64,000 nucleotides of DNA, from NCBI GenBank assembly GCA_029207755.1, contig JARCOQ010000007.1, forward strand, positions 38,893,656 through 38,957,655, given 5' to 3'. A model generated the notes under the pieces. It did no database searches and was not told the DNA's origin. It saw only the letters and a list, made by a program, of their open reading frames with translations. Positions within the stretch are counted from its first letter, which is position 1; every line of letters begins with the position of its first letter. Both the position numbers and the translations under genes were made by a program. Shown here one piece after another: positions 38,624-52,300 of this stretch. The DNA comes from Chamaea fasciata. Its lineage: Eukaryota > Chordata > Aves > Passeriformes > Sylviidae.

Positions 38624-38678
38624 TTCTCTTCTCTTCTCTTCTCTTCTCTTCTCTTCTCTTCTCTTCTCTTCTCTTCTC
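38624..38678 (+). repeat. (TTCTC)11 pentanucleotide microsatellite
   Basis: 55 bp of perfect pyrimidine pentanucleotide repeat, continuing into less regular pyrimidine-rich sequence to about 38710. The unit differs by one base from the (TCCTC)62 array at 56661. Leu/Ser-rich and Glu/Arg/Lys-rich open stretches over it are repeat artefacts. Confidence 0.97.
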
Positions 38679-38710
38679 ATTCCTTCCTTTCGCGTTTTCC
38701 TCTTCTCCTA

Positions 38711-41700
38711 TCAGCTTGTTAAAACATTTCAAGAATAAAAGAGAAAGCTCAAGACATATATTAGCAGAGGGGAAGGTGATAATGACTTGATAGCTTTTTG
38801 AGGGCATAACCCTTTTATTTTCAGCAAAACACAACATCCCAATTTAAAAATTCTATGATCTATCTTCCTTTTGTCTATGGAATCATGGCCAGAATTTAAA
38901 GGGGGCACATTTCAATGCTTGTAGGAAAAGAAACACAGTGGAACCTGTAAACCTCCTGTCTCCCATCAGAGGTCACTCTCAACCCAGGGTATTTAGCCTC
39001 CTCCAGGATCAGGTCCTGTATGAATCGCATCAGTTTTTCTGAAACAGTGTTAATTTCTTCTCTCAGACCTGAACAAATAACTTTCTGCTTTTCAGTCACA
39101 GAATGATCAAAGTGACAGGAATAGATGATTTATGTCAGCAGTAGGACTGGTTGGATTTTTGCATATTATCCCCAACACAGTTGGGCTAAGCAAATTAAAG
39201 AACCAGTGATTCTGCAGGCAAAATCTTTGCTTTCAGCAAATGCTGAGAAATCTATGCAGCTTACTGCTGCTGACAAGCTTGAAAATAAACCTAGGGTTAA
39301 AGGGTTCTTTTATCAAAAATTTTTTTCTACCCAGTGGAGCTCATCAAAATGTGATGAATTGTTTTCCTTCAGAAAATGGTGACTGGGTGGAATCCAAGTG
39401 CTCCACAAATCTGGTTTTGGTCGAGCTGGGGAATACAGGGACACTGCCAGGCTCCCTGTCTGGCTCTCAACTCTAAGTCCCCAGGGAGACACAGAGCCTT
39501 TTTCAGTGCCAGGGAGGACATCTCCCCAGGATGCTGAGAGCAGAGAAAGATTTGAGAAAAACCATTATCTTTTACAAAATATGACTCTTTTAATATGTCT
39601 ACCCCATGCTAAATGCTGCTGAGTAAAAGAACTGTTATGCCTCTGTAGTCCTGTAAATACTATATAAAATGATGCTATCATCTGGAGTTAGTCAATCTGT
39701 GCTCACATCAAAGATGGCCTTTAAAGAGAAAAGTGAGAACATGTCACTCTTTCTTTTATAAACACATCACTTTTGTTCATTCTTGGGTACACTTTTCTCT
39801 GGGAGAGCAATGAGTTTAATGCTGGAGGGACTGAAGTAAAAACACAGTTCTGGCATTTCAGCCCCCACAACTGCAAGAGTAGGAGTTAGGCTTCTTTGGT
39901 TCACTGAACTGACATAAATAATGCTATTTTTCCTTCTATGTTTCATTGTTAATAATAATATTAGTTACCCATACCACAACCTTTACTCATTGGCTGTGGC
40001 AGGTCTCTTGAGGGAGATAAAACACAAAGGAAAGCAGAAAGGGCATATGTACTATATCTGATTGGAAACATGCCATTAGCATGAGGTGAGTTGCTTAGAA
40101 AATTGTACATTGCTACCTCAGTTCCACTGCAGTACCTGCTCACTGGCATCTTCAGAGTTACATCCAGGATAACATTTTTTTAAATGTTTCTGTGTATTGC
40201 AAGTCAGCCAGTTAGACTTTATCTATAAAGCTTAGAAGATAATTTATAATGCTGAGAAGCCATAAAGCACTGAGGATGTTCTGACACTCCCATGACTTAC
40301 AGATACCCTTCCTTCATCTGCAGTTCCCTAAAATCTGTTTCTGGTTTGGGAGAAAAGAATTCTCAAGATTTTTATCTTCTCATTTAAGGCTAAAGCAGAG
40401 ATAAAAATATTATCATGTATTTAAGAATCCATTGCTAGAAGAACCAGCTGTTTGGTTTGGAAACATTGCTTTGCTCCAAAGAACATAATGTTTTCTTGTT
40501 TTTCTACAGAGCTCAAGAGTGCATTTTGAATGCTCTGTAAAATATATAATTTTTCTTAATTTTCCATCTTCCTGAAACTGCAGACTTCAAACTAACCTGC
40601 TCAGGTTTCACTATTTACTGTTTTATGTTGTTTCATGTGTATTTCTCTCCCATTACTTGATCACAGAATGAGGATTTCTTCCAGTCTTAGCTTCACAGGA
40701 GATTCATCGTTTTAAAAGTACCTGATTCCTATATTCAGGGATGCAAATGAAAGAGAAGAGTGAAGAGCAACATTGGGAAAGATGGCAAGAGTATCCTGAA
40801 AGAACAAGAGAAATATGCAGGAAATGCAAATATGGTAAAGGCAATTGTGCAGTGTAGCTGCCACCACTTAGCGATTTCATTTCAGGAGTGAAGAATTAGT
40901 CCACAAAAGGGACAGAAATCATCCCGAAGAGAATAACCCATGAAGATGATGTCTATTAGGCTTTGAAGTATGTGAAGGTTATGGAGGTCTGCTGCATCAA
41001 ATCCATACAGATCTTGAACATTTGCAACTCCCTTTGCTATTCAGATATTTGGTCTTTTTCACAGTACTGGTGAGTATTTATAATACACCTAATCCTGTAA
41101 GTACTGAAATTCTTCAGGCACTTCTCACTAGTTTTCTAGGATTTAAAAAAATCACTGTTTGAATCTAACTCCTCCCCTTAGTATCATTCTAATCATGAAA
41201 GCAGTAATGTTTCCATCTTTGGAATTTTTCCTTTGTGGAACTGACTGCAAGAGCCTTCTAAAAGAATAGTTTTTAAGGCTCGTAATTCTGAGTTCCTGTA
41301 TGTGTTTTACTTTAACAGGCACAACTATAGCAAGGTGAATAATCCACTGAATAGAAAGGACCATAAAATGATCCTATGAATACCACGGTGCTCATGTGCA
41401 CAGTCACTCAGCACATTACAGTGGGCAGAGTTTAATCCAAACTGACGATGGAAACAGTTCCTCAGTTACAGGACTAGTTTTATTTCCCTGTGGTGTACTT
41501 CCTATCTCAGAGTTAGCACATTGCACATGTTACCAAATCACTTTCTCATAATTAATCTGATCATCAAAAAGGTTTTGTTGTCCTCATTGGTTACCAGAAA
41601 CTTTACCTTTCACGTATCATTCTATGTTCTTGGATACATTGTGTCCAAACACAAATTTTACTGGGTTATTGAAGACAGTGAAGAAATAGGGAAGCTACTA

Positions 41701-43120
41701 ATAGCAGCCTTCATCAATAACCTATCTGAACACAAAACATACAGAAAAGATAGTACAGAAACTGTATCTTTAAGACAGTGCTTAAGCTGCTAGCACATGT
41801 CTTTAATGAATGTGAAGAATGCAAGCTGAGATTTCTTTTGCAGTGATTTCACCTTCATGATTGTAATGTGGCCACTCCAAAACTGGAGATAAATCAGTCT
41901 TTAATAAAGAGAGTAGAATAAAGTAAAATTATGTTGATTCATAAAATCAAATCTTGTGCTTATTAAAATTAATGAAAATAATTCTAAGTAAAAAGTTCTT
42001 GATGTCCAGCTTGATTTCTTTAATGTATTTTATTTGGTGCCTTTATTTTTCTGGTGCTTTTGCAGAGCAGCAGTGAGGGGTGGGAAGCATTAGAAGGTTT
42101 TGCTCTCTAAGGTGAGAAAGGCATGCGTTAGGTCAATGCACACAGTATTTTGCTGGGAAACTTTGAGTGATCCTTAGTATCATATAGAGAAAAGCATTCT
42201 CTTTTTCTTTTTTTCTTTTTTTTTCAGTACGTATTTGATTGTTTCATGGAAGCCAATAAGACTTTCCCAAACCATTCTCCTGGAGATACTCGTAAAAATG
42301 CCATGTGATCTCCAATGTGTGCAAAATGGAAATGGATCAAGCCTGAGGAAATTATCCTTTCCCTCCAGAATGTTCCTTCATCTCTAGGGAAGACATCTAA
42401 AGCAAGAAGTTTTTGTTTGGACAAACTACACAAAGATGACCCCAAATCCAAAGGGAGAAAAGTTAAGTGTGTTTAAATTGTGGCTGTGTCAAGTGTGTTT
42501 CTGACTCATGCTATTTGTACTATCCTCCCCTCCTGCCTCCCAGACACAGCAGTTATTTGGGATGCAGACCAATAACACATCCAGCCACAATGCCTACAGC
42601 CACTTCAGGGTAGCTGTCTGGAGAGCAATGTTAATTTTTTTCTGTTCAAGACAAATTGGCAATTTAAGGGCCTCTTTGAAAGCCGAAACAGTGTTAGGCA
42701 AGGTTTGTATCTTTCCACCTCGGTATTTTCCAAAATTGATGATGGGCTGCTTGTGTCATTAATAATGATTTATTTCTTATTTAGTTACTCAGGCTGCAAT
42801 TAGATTCTGTGCATAGTGCTTTCCAGGACAAAGACAAGAATAAAAGCTGTGATCCCCAGGCCTTCTAAATCACAGAACTCAGATACATTCTTTCTTAAAG
42901 AGGAGTTTGTGTGTCAGTCCTGTGGCAGGAGGAGGCTGCATCTGGGAGTGACTCTAAAATGTGGAGATGTGCTAAGATCATTCCTCAACACTCTGTGGCA
43001 GGTTGCAAATCAGACCAGCCAAGTGCTACTGGGACATGTGATCCTAGAGAACATGATGCTGTACTATAAATGAGTGATGAATGGAACTAGCTTCAGGAAT
43101 AGTCAAAAGATTGAAACCAA
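38711..43120. other. Non-coding sequence, no firm feature
   Basis: No gene or transposon recognised. A long polypyrimidine tract at 42197-42226 ending in CAG looks like a strong 3' splice site on +; what follows is open in two frames for 25-55 codons without a recognisable domain. Confidence 0.5.
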
Positions 43121-44072
43121 TTCACAGATTCACAGAATGGGCAAATTGTCCAGCCTCCCTGCTCAAACAGGGACATCCTAGAAAGCTTGCATCCAGATGG
43201 CTCTTGAATATCTTCAGTGAGGGAGACTCAAAATGCTCTTGCCAACCTGTTCCAGAGTGTGGTCACCCACACAGGAAAGTTCTTCCTTACATTCTGGTGG
43301 AACTTCCTGTGCATCAGTTTCTGCCCATTGCCTCTCGTCCGATTGCTTGGCTGAGAAGAGCCTGGATTCTTCCTTTAACAAGGTGCCTTTGGATAGCTGT
43401 GTACATTGACAAGGCCCCCTCTCAAGGGGACCCCATGTCTCTTCTCAAGACTGAACAGGCCCAACTCCCTCAGCCTTTCCTCAGGAGAAAGATGCTCCAC
43501 TCCCTCAATCATCTTTGTGCCCTCTGCTGGACCTGCTCCAGGAGCTCCAATTCTTTTTTGTACTGAGGAGCCCAGAACTGGACACAGCACTCCAGCTGTG
43601 GCCTCACCAGGGCTGAGGAGAGGGGCAGGATCACCTCCCTCAACCTGCTGGCAATGCTCTTCCTAATGCACCCCAGGATACCCCGGCCTTCTTGGTCACA
43701 AGGGTACTGCTGGCTCATGAACAGTTTGTTGTTCACCAGGACCCCAGGTCCTTTCTCTCAGAGCTGCTTTCCAGCAAGCTGATTCTTATCCTATTCATGG
43801 GGTTATTCTTTCTTAGGACCCTGCAATTGCCTTTGTTGAATTTCAGAAGTCTCCTTTCTGCCCATCTCTCCAACCTTTTGAGGTCCTTCTGAAGGGCTGC
43901 ACAATCCTCTGGAGTATTGGTCACTCCTTCCAGCTTCCTGTAATCAGTGAACTTGCTGAGGAGGCCTCTCCTCTTCATCCAAGTCATTGATGAATAAGTC
44001 AAACAATGGTGGGGCCAGTCTGGAAACTTATGAGATACCACTAGACACAGGCCTCCAAGTAGACTCAATTGC
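43121..44072 (-). pseudogene. CR1 LINE fragment with broken reverse transcriptase ORF2
   Basis: About 950 bp of 5'-truncated CR1 on the minus strand. The 3' end is at 43121, where CACAGATTCACAGAATGG is the reverse complement of degenerate terminal octamers. Reading leftwards from 44072, translation gives the C-terminal part of a CR1 reverse transcriptase in several frames: LFDLFINDLDEE (normally the segment leading to the catalytic block), a decayed KFTDYRKLEG where an F-A-D-D type motif is expected, TPEDCAALQKDLKRLERWAE, then ILGCIRKS and [20 protein letters not shown], then [15 protein letters not shown]. At least two frameshifts and lost catalytic aspartates show it is dead. Several overlapping open stretches on both strands between 43081 and 44074 are pieces or shadows of this element. 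Confidence 0.95.
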
Positions 44073-45717
44073 AAAAGTCTAAATCACTGTGTTCAGACTC
44101 ATCAGACCTGAGTGAGATATGAGTGTAGGTATGAAGTGAACAGTAGGACACCATATGATTCCAGGGACTTGTTCATCCATCTCTTTCATGAGCAGAGTCT
44201 TCTATTTTTATATAGAGAAAGATGGTTCTGAGAGAAAACAGGAGTGAAATAGGATGTAAGACCAAAGGTCAGGGGGAAAAATAACAGAGCTAACTTGCTT
44301 TGCAGATGTCTTGTGACCTGGCACTTCAAAGCAGATTTTTTTTTTCTGCAGAGCTGAGGGAAGAGCAGTGGGGAAAAGGAAAGAGAAGCACAGATGGCAT
44401 TATTAGTTTTGTTACCTGGAAAAGAGTAAATGGGATGAAGAATTCAATTTAGCATTAGCAAGAGAGAAAAGAGCCTTCAAAGGATTATACTGAAAGACCC
44501 ATAATTATTCTGCTTACTGTCCTGTGTACTGAGGAGTAATGCTGTAACTAAAGCTTTGGGAACTATTTTCAGAGTCAATGGAGGAGGAGCAAAGACATAA
44601 AGACATACATGCTTTGTACATCCTTTGGCATCATGCCTGTTTGGGACACAGCATGCCTTGTGAGTTTAGTCATCTCTGTGCTCTGTGACCTACTAGAGAA
44701 TGGAATTCATAGGAGCCACCAAACTGAGCAGGATGCTGTCCAGCCTGCCCAATACAAAGCGCTGCAGAGAAGAGCGCAGAAGTCATGAGAGGTCTCTGTG
44801 CTAAATTTAAACACCTGCTTCACTTGGAGCTCAGGTCCTCCCCAAAAACTGGGTAAGGTTGGCTGCTTTGTACTCATCAGATAGCATTAATGTGGAAATA
44901 CAAGACAGATTCAAGGACTTCCTCTCTATGAATCATAAACAGTCTCCTGACAGTCATCACTGCAAGAAATGCTGCAATCCATGACAATTGTGCAGCAGGT
45001 AATTCTCAGCCAAGTTGCTGAATTGTCATCAAATATTACATAAACTATTCAGTCTCTCAGTATTCATTAAGCTGTAGAAATAATGGATGTGACCTTGTAA
45101 ATTAGAAAGGATGCATCTGTCTGACAATAGAGGACTAGAGTTCCTGTACTTTCATTTAGCATGAAGCTGTTCCGCAGATGACAAAATAGCTCCAACAAGA
45201 GATCCTGATAATTGTGTTACAAATGGCTTTGAGTGCCAGTCTTCTTGGTCAGAAGGAAGGCCTGACACTGGGTCCCCACTCTGCTCGCCCAGGCTTCTGG
45301 GCACAGGCTTCCAGTTGGACTGTCATGCTGTCTGCTGCTGAAGTACACCAGTGTGCTCTGATTGTGCCTTCCAAAGCATGTCCATCCAGTTGGGAACAAC
45401 ATGGAGGCAGAAAAGATACTGCCTCTGACACCTGAAATCCTAGTAAACAACCGTTTAATATGTGATATTGTATTTCATACAGCTAACTTTAACTTTGTTC
45501 CTAATATTTAATCTTCAAGATTTGTTATATTTTTTGATATATAACCATTCTGGCTCTTGTGTTGGTTTTGTATTCATCACTGAATATTCAGGAAACTTTA
45601 TCAACTTGGTGCTTTGTACCAGTGTCTTTATAGGAAATGTTTAAGAGATTCAGTTCCTCCATCTACCCTTGAGGAACATCAAAAGTAACTCCATTTTAAC
45701 CAGTGTGCTCTCTTTGT
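44073..45717. other. Non-coding sequence, no feature recognised
   Basis: Between the CR1 fragment and an LTR. It is slightly more GC-rich around 45214-45440, where short open stretches overlap on both strands and none has a recognisable domain. The last bases, GATGC (45718-45722), are the LTR target duplication. Confidence 0.6.
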
Positions 45718-45722
45718 GATGC

Positions 45723-46313
45723 TTTGCTGGTTTTGTCAGGAGTAGAGTCAATTTTCTTCCCAGTAGCTTGCAAGGGGCTATGTTTTTGATTTGTGCTGAA
45801 AAAAATGTTGATAACACAGAAATATTTTTGTTGCTGCTGAGCAGTGCTTGCATAGAGTCAAGGCCTTTTCAGCTCCTTGTACCTCCCCACCAGCGAGGGG
45901 GCTGGGGTGCACATGGGGTTGAGACATGTGGGACAGCTGGCACTGACTGATCAGAAAGATAACCCACCATATGGTGTCATGCTCAGTATATAAAGCTGGA
46001 GGAAGAAGGAAGAAATTGAGATGTTTGGAGAGAGTATTTGTCTTCTTTCCAAGTTATAGTTACATGAGACCTGCTTTCCTGGGGATGGCTAAACACCTGC
46101 CTGCCCATGGGATGTGGGAAATGAATTCTTGGTTTTGCTCTGCTTGCATGTGTGGATTTTACTTTTCATAATAAATTATCTCAGGCTGCAAGTTTTCTCA
46201 TTTTTACTCTTCAGATTCTCTCCCTCATCCCACCCGGAGTGAGTGAGTGAGTGAGTGAGTGAGCGAGTGAGTGGCTGTGGGGCTAAGCTGCTGGTAGGGG
46301 TTAAGCCACAACA
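45723..46313 (+). mobile_element. ERVL-type solo LTR with GATGC target duplication
   Basis: A 591 bp LTR of a family common in birds, flanked by exact 5-bp target duplications GATGC (45718-45722 and 46314-46318). It aligns end to end with the same-length LTR at 60595-61185; shared blocks include CTGGTTTT near the start, ATGTTGATAACAC, GTCAAGG(C/A)CTTTTCAG and TCATGC(T/C)CAG before the TATA box. Promoter and processing signals are TATATAAA (45987-45994) and AATAAA (46170-46175). The first bases read TT where TG is expected, a point change. Near its 3' end the LTR carries a small (GTGA)n expansion. No retroviral genes adjoin it, so it is a solo LTR. Lys/Arg-rich and other open stretches within it are not genes. 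Confidence 0.9.
46237..46273 (+). repeat. (GAGT)n microsatellite inside LTR
   Basis: About nine GAGT/GTGA units with one GAGC interruption. It lies in the 3' part of the ERVL-type LTR, where related copies have an irregular GA-rich stretch (60595-61185 has GGGGAGCGAGTGGGC at the same place), so it probably grew after insertion. Confidence 0.93.
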
Positions 46314-46318
46314 GATGC

Positions 46319-49300
46319 CTCTTAGTATTTTCCAGTTAAGCCTTGCCTTGCTTTACAGTCTTTGCACTGATCTTTTGAGTCCAAGTTTTGCTAAATTAAT
46401 AACAAGCTTTGTTTTACTTAGTTTAGGCTACTACATATCTCCAATCCAGAAGATCATTTGTGTTAGCAAAAAAAGCTAAAGGTAGTCTGCTTTCTTAGTA
46501 CACTTATGAATTACTTTTCCATTATTGATGAGCTGAGATGATGGCATAAAGATTATTGATAGCATAGCTCTTAATTCGTTTACTGGTCAATGTACTCTGT
46601 AGTTGTGACGTTAAGTATATACTGTCTATTAACTTTACTGACCTCAGACTTAATATTACACATTTATTTTCATTAAATTGCCTTTTCCATTTCTATGCCA
46701 AATGATATACGAGATCAAGGTCTAGACACAATATTCCTTAATAGTAGTTGCACCTTCAAATTATTTTTGCTGAATTTGATATATGCTTTAAATATCTGCA
46801 TGAAAATAGTTAAACATTTTTCATATAAGACAGGTTCTCAAAATGACCTCAAAAAGCTACAGTTAATAACAATGAAAAACTCCCACACCTTTCCAGCACG
46901 GTAATTTAGTCACTGTTATTATACAAGTCCTTTATTTAGGATATTTTAACCCTCAGGCAATTTTACAGTGTTATCATTAGAGCTGAGCATTTTTTCTTTC
47001 AGCTAAAACTAAGCTTTCGGCAAAATTTAAGCTTTGATATTTAGTTACCCTAATATCATGATCCGAAGAGGCATTTGCTATGTAATTTGGAATATATTTT
47101 CTGGGCTAGAATTACAAAAATGGTGGAGAAGTTCTTATCTTGCTTTTGTCCAGCAGAAAATGCAATTCATGATTCAGTGCAAGATCTAAACCTTACTTGT
47201 GGTTCCCTTCAGGGAACAACAGCTGAGCCACAAGTATTCTGGTGTTATTACCAGATGAAATGTGTGGTTTCTTACTGTCACTTGTTTGAGCTATTTTATT
47301 TAGTAAATGCAATTAAACATTCTTTAGAGTATTTGGATGTTTTGCTCCTTGTTGAGTGGCCAAGCTTTCAGACTTCTGATCTATCTTAGAGACAAAGTCA
47401 ATATTTTGTACTAATCAGAAAATATGTGGCAACTGAGGCTGACTGGCTGCTATCCCTTTCTGCCCAGCTGCTCAGCAGTTAGGGTAACCATTTAGGCAGT
47501 AAGGATTGTGTTTGGATCTGTTCAGCCTGTAACCAGTTCAAAATTTCTCCTCTCTGGTGAATCTTACTCAGCCTTGAGTGATTGTTAACTGCAAAATACA
47601 GCAGTTCCTTTAACAGGTTTGTGAATGTTATGCATAATTTCATTTGCTTATTTTTCTCCAAGCAGATACCTGAAGTGATTCGTGTACAAAGTGTCAATGA
47701 AATGAAATATCTTTGGTTGGATTTTCTCAAAAAGCAAAATAAGGTTTGGAATGAACCTTTCCAGTTCTTTGGTTCATTTGTTGAATTGTAAAATCAGTTA
47801 CAAGTACACTGTTTATTACTTTTTGGTATAGTTCTGTACAGTGGTGATGCTCATACATTTACTATGTGACTAGTGGAAGATTTCCCCATTTCCTTATGGG
47901 TTAGATATATTTCTCTTTGCAGAACACAATTGTATTTCCAGAACTAGATACCACAGCAGGGTGGAAAAAAAAAAAAAAGCCTATTAAATACTAAGGGATA
48001 AATCCAAGTCTTTTCACTGTCTTCATAATTTGAGGAGGATTTCAGAAAGGGAACTCACCCTCATGGATCAGTTTGATCCCCTCACTAGGATGTCTAAAGA
48101 CTGACTGGAAGTGGGCCATGGAAAAGCAGAGTGAAAATTACAGCAGAGCCACTACTTTACCCACTCTGTGGCTTCCTTGGAGAAATGGAAAATGCAAGGC
48201 CAAACTGGGATAACAGCATTGTCAGTTTGCACACCACTGTTTCTGTGTCATGCCTGAGTACTTGAAGTTGATCCATGGGTTGTCACCTAGCAGTTAGGAT
48301 ATTTGTTTTCCATCAATAAATTATCATCTTGCAACATCCTAGATTTTGCATTTATTTAACCAAGGACAAAACTGTTTAACTATTCCACAGAATCATCAGA
48401 AGTTTGTGATTTGTCACATTGTATGTCAGAGAAAAAGAGAAATAGTTTTAGAATCACAATATTCCCCATTTTAACAGCCAGGAGTAAACTCAACAGAATA
48501 TGCTAGAAAACAGGAAAAAAATGCATTGAAGACGATCATAGTTTCAGAAGACTAAATCATCAATCATCATGAATAAGGGAGGAACAGTGCAGTAGACAAT
48601 GAGTTTTTCTGATTTTGTGATACTTTAGAGACTGTTTTGGGGGACTTATGAATAGGAAAGCGTATTAACTGCAGTAAACCTTTCACTAGCTGAGCTCTTA
48701 CATGTATAAATTGAAACCTGAAATTTTCTTCACAAAGAGTTTGGCAAATGGCACACTGTACTCCAAATGTTTTCAAAAGGTAAGCAGGTGGCTGCCCAAT
48801 TTTAATCTCAGCCAGGGAGTGCAAAATCCTCCTTGGCTACTCTTACTTGTCTGCTCTTTAAAAAGATAAGCAGTTTTTCTTAAATGTTTCAAATAAAATT
48901 GCTCTTTGAATGCCACACAACCCAGGGAATCCATACCATACAGGTCTCAAAAAAAAGTCCAAGACAAGCTTTTTACCACCAATGAGCAAGGAAATTGCTT
49001 ACAATCTAAGCCTGGCTCTTTGAGGCTTTTTCATTCATTCATTTTCCTGCTGTAGTCCAGGGTCTTGTTAGGCATGGGTAGTGATTTTTCTTTGTCTCCT
49101 ACAGGAATGCTTTTGTCAGGAAAGTGCAAAGTAAAAAAGGGGGCAACAGATTTGCTGCCTTCTCCTATTTGATGAATCCTGGCCTCCTTTCTCTTTTGGG
49201 GTCCTTTTCCCTCCCTTTCTCATATGCAGACTGAGTTGAGGGGCCCCTGTCATAGACCTCTCCTATCCACCCTCCCCTGCTACTTAGGTCTCAGAGAAGG

Positions 49301-52300
49301 GAATGCAAGGGAAAAGGGCTGTAACAGAGATCTGAAGGGGAACCAAGAGTGGGCCAGCCAGATGAGGGTACATTAGCTAGAGTAATCTGCCAAGGTTAGA
49401 GTAGGGCAAGTACTTAGGTGGCAGACACACACAGAAAACTGAGACATTCTTCTCTCTCGTACATGACCCACATACTCCCTCCTACATTTTGGGGTCTCTT
49501 CAGTGTTGGGGTAGAATGCTCAGAAATCAAAGTGAACCCCTATGTCCAGCTACAGCTCAAAGGGTGTTCTATGGCCCATCTTCTTCACCTGAAATTCTGG
49601 TTCACAGAGGTCTCTCCCCTTTCCTCCCTGTCTGCCAGCAGGAACATGTTTTGTTCTCATTTCCAATACTGCTTTTCACTACTGTATTATTTGGATCAAT
49701 ACAGCTATAAACTAGGCCAGGAAGATAAACCAAAATAAAAAAGATAAAACTCATGGTTTGAGCAAGCAACAGAAAAGGTTTTGCTTCCTTCTTGCTGCCA
49801 AGGCCTGTGACAATGTAGCTGAGATACTCTTACCTTTTCTAGGGAATTCACTTGCTCCCACCCATACTGCCATTTCACAAAGCTGAGCCAAAGATAAAGA
49901 TTTCCAGGCAAACCTGTAAAGAAATACATCAAAACCCAGAAAGTAGTGTTTTTTGAACATCCTGAATTTTTGGTCCAAGAACCATAAGCTTCTCTAAATA
50001 AAAAGCTCAGCAAACCTCAGCACGTATGCCGGAGTCTTTTGAAATAATTAGCTGAAGTTGGTTGCTGCTCCAGGTAATGAGCGCAACCTAGTCAAACAAA
50101 TGCTTTTATTTTGATTACAGTCCACCGTGTTTTCAAGATTCTTACTTTTCACTACTGATTATACCCACATGGTATTTGCACATTCAACAGTCTCCAGTAT
50201 TGGCATTTATTTCATTATTCAGGTTTGGGATATATACACCATAGCTTTGGTTTCATACACTTTAGTGGCGTGCTTTGAGAAAATACTTTTACTATTACTA
50301 TGCTAAGAAATTATAAATCAAAACCCTTCACTGTTTACTAAGGGAAACCCTGCTTAAAGAGCTTGATATTACACTACCTTCCAATGCAGGAACAGCTTGG
50401 CCATTGCCATCCTATTAACCATGTACATATATTTAACCTGATGAACACAAATTGGTCCATTGGGACTACTCTACTACTTGAAGCGCAAGTACTTGTATTG
50501 AGGTTAATATATAATGTAAAGGAAAATGAAAAACCTGTGACTAAGCCACTTAACTAGGAGATAGGCTTTCCTCCTGCTCTTTGATTAGGATATAGAGCTA
50601 ATTTATGCTAGCTTTATTTTTGGAGCATTCAGGAAGGCTATGTTACTGCAGCAGTAATTCTGATCTGTGCAGGGTACATGCTAAATAAGAGTGTTTAGTG
50701 CAGGTAGAGCCTTGTACTCTTTATATACTTTGCATCTAGTGTAGATAATGACCCAAAGAGAGCACAGAGTCACAGTTTCTGAATAGAGCTGACCTTGGCA
50801 GTGTTTTGAAGCATGCAGAATCAATATTGTTGAAGTCCTCCAAGAGTCTTGGAACAAAATCCCAGTACTCTGAATGATGATCATACTGATTATTTCTCTT
50901 AAAGCCTATTTTCTTGGCACCTCAGCTAAAAATACTCTCTGATGTAAGTATTTGCAACCTGAATAAAATCCAATTTCTTTATTCAACAGAAATTATTCAA
51001 CTGAGGATAATTATGCGTTTCATCCTTACCATTACCTGTCCAATAGAATTCTGTTCTTTCAGAAGTTGGAAGAGATGACCAGTCAGTTTGATATAATCTT
51101 CAATGGCACTATGTTCTTTGATGTTAATGAAACTGTAGCCAAGCACTCAGCATGTCCTAAAAGACCTTTAGAAGTCTATGTGTTCTTTATTAGCTATAGT
51201 GGGTTTCAGTTGTTTTTTTTTTTTTCTGGTTTTTGTTACCACTGAACACATCTGGGCAGATTGCTGATGCACCGAAACCTGCATGGAGGTGAAGGCTAGA
51301 GCAGCTGTTAAAGAAAGCTGTATTCCTCAGCACTCCAGAAGCTGTTCTTTGAGACAAGTGGGGACTTGAATCCCAAAATGGACTATAGGAAGGTACAGTC
51401 TGGGCTGTTATCACATATTTAATACATTCCCATACAAACCACTTTATTGAGAACTCCTAATATCCTCCTCGATTCCTCTGTCACGTTGAAGTCTCTTCTA
51501 TTATGCTCACCTAACAACTTCTGCATAATTACAGCATTGGTCACATCAATGTTTTCTTAGCATTAGTCAGCTGTTTTTCTTTCCTTTCTAGTCAAATCGA
51601 ATCTATATTACCTACCTGTGGATATCTGCCATGAAGGCATGTACTTCCAGGCTAATCCTCTCAACCTCTTTTACAGTCACTGAACGAAGATACAGAGCTG
51701 TTCAATTGCTGCAGTTTTCTTTTAGCATCACATTGAATCTGATTCTGGGTCACAGGAATTTCCATCCCTTCTGGACTTGCACAAAATTGGAAATGTTCTA
51801 CTATTCCCAGGTCAGAGAAAAACACATTATGTGAAGTCTAGGAAATGTGTGGAAAACACACCAAGATGTTTTTGCCATATGAATAGCACACTGTTCACAA
51901 AATGATTGCAGAATTGATTGCATGACTGCCAGACTTAGAGGATAATAATTGGAGGCTGAACTACCAAATTTTGCCCAGTTTGACTGAATGCACTCCATCT
52001 CCAAGTGCAGATACTGTATACCTAATTGACTCATCATAAACTTTAAGTAAAAGCCAGAAAATTCAGTGAAAACTATATTGGTGTCTCTTTTGTATTCAGT
52101 GCTCAGAGAGCTCATTATGGTTGAAAAAAACCCAAATCTATGATTAAAAAACTTAAAGAAGCATCATCTTTTCAGATCCAAAGTGATTACCGTATTTATG
52201 GAAAATTATCTCAGGTACTTACAGAACAAAAGACAACCAGCAAATGGTAGCAACACCCTGGAATTAAGCTTCAGTCTTTAAAGTTCATTTTCAGGCAAGA

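Noticed and set aside
43081..43566. 161-codon forward open frame
   Set aside because: It is the antisense shadow of the CR1 ORF2 remnant; the minus strand carries the recognisable reverse transcriptase blocks.
47075..47389. 104-codon open frame as a possible gene
   Set aside because: No recognisable domain, no clear splice context, and length within chance expectation for AT-rich DNA of this size.
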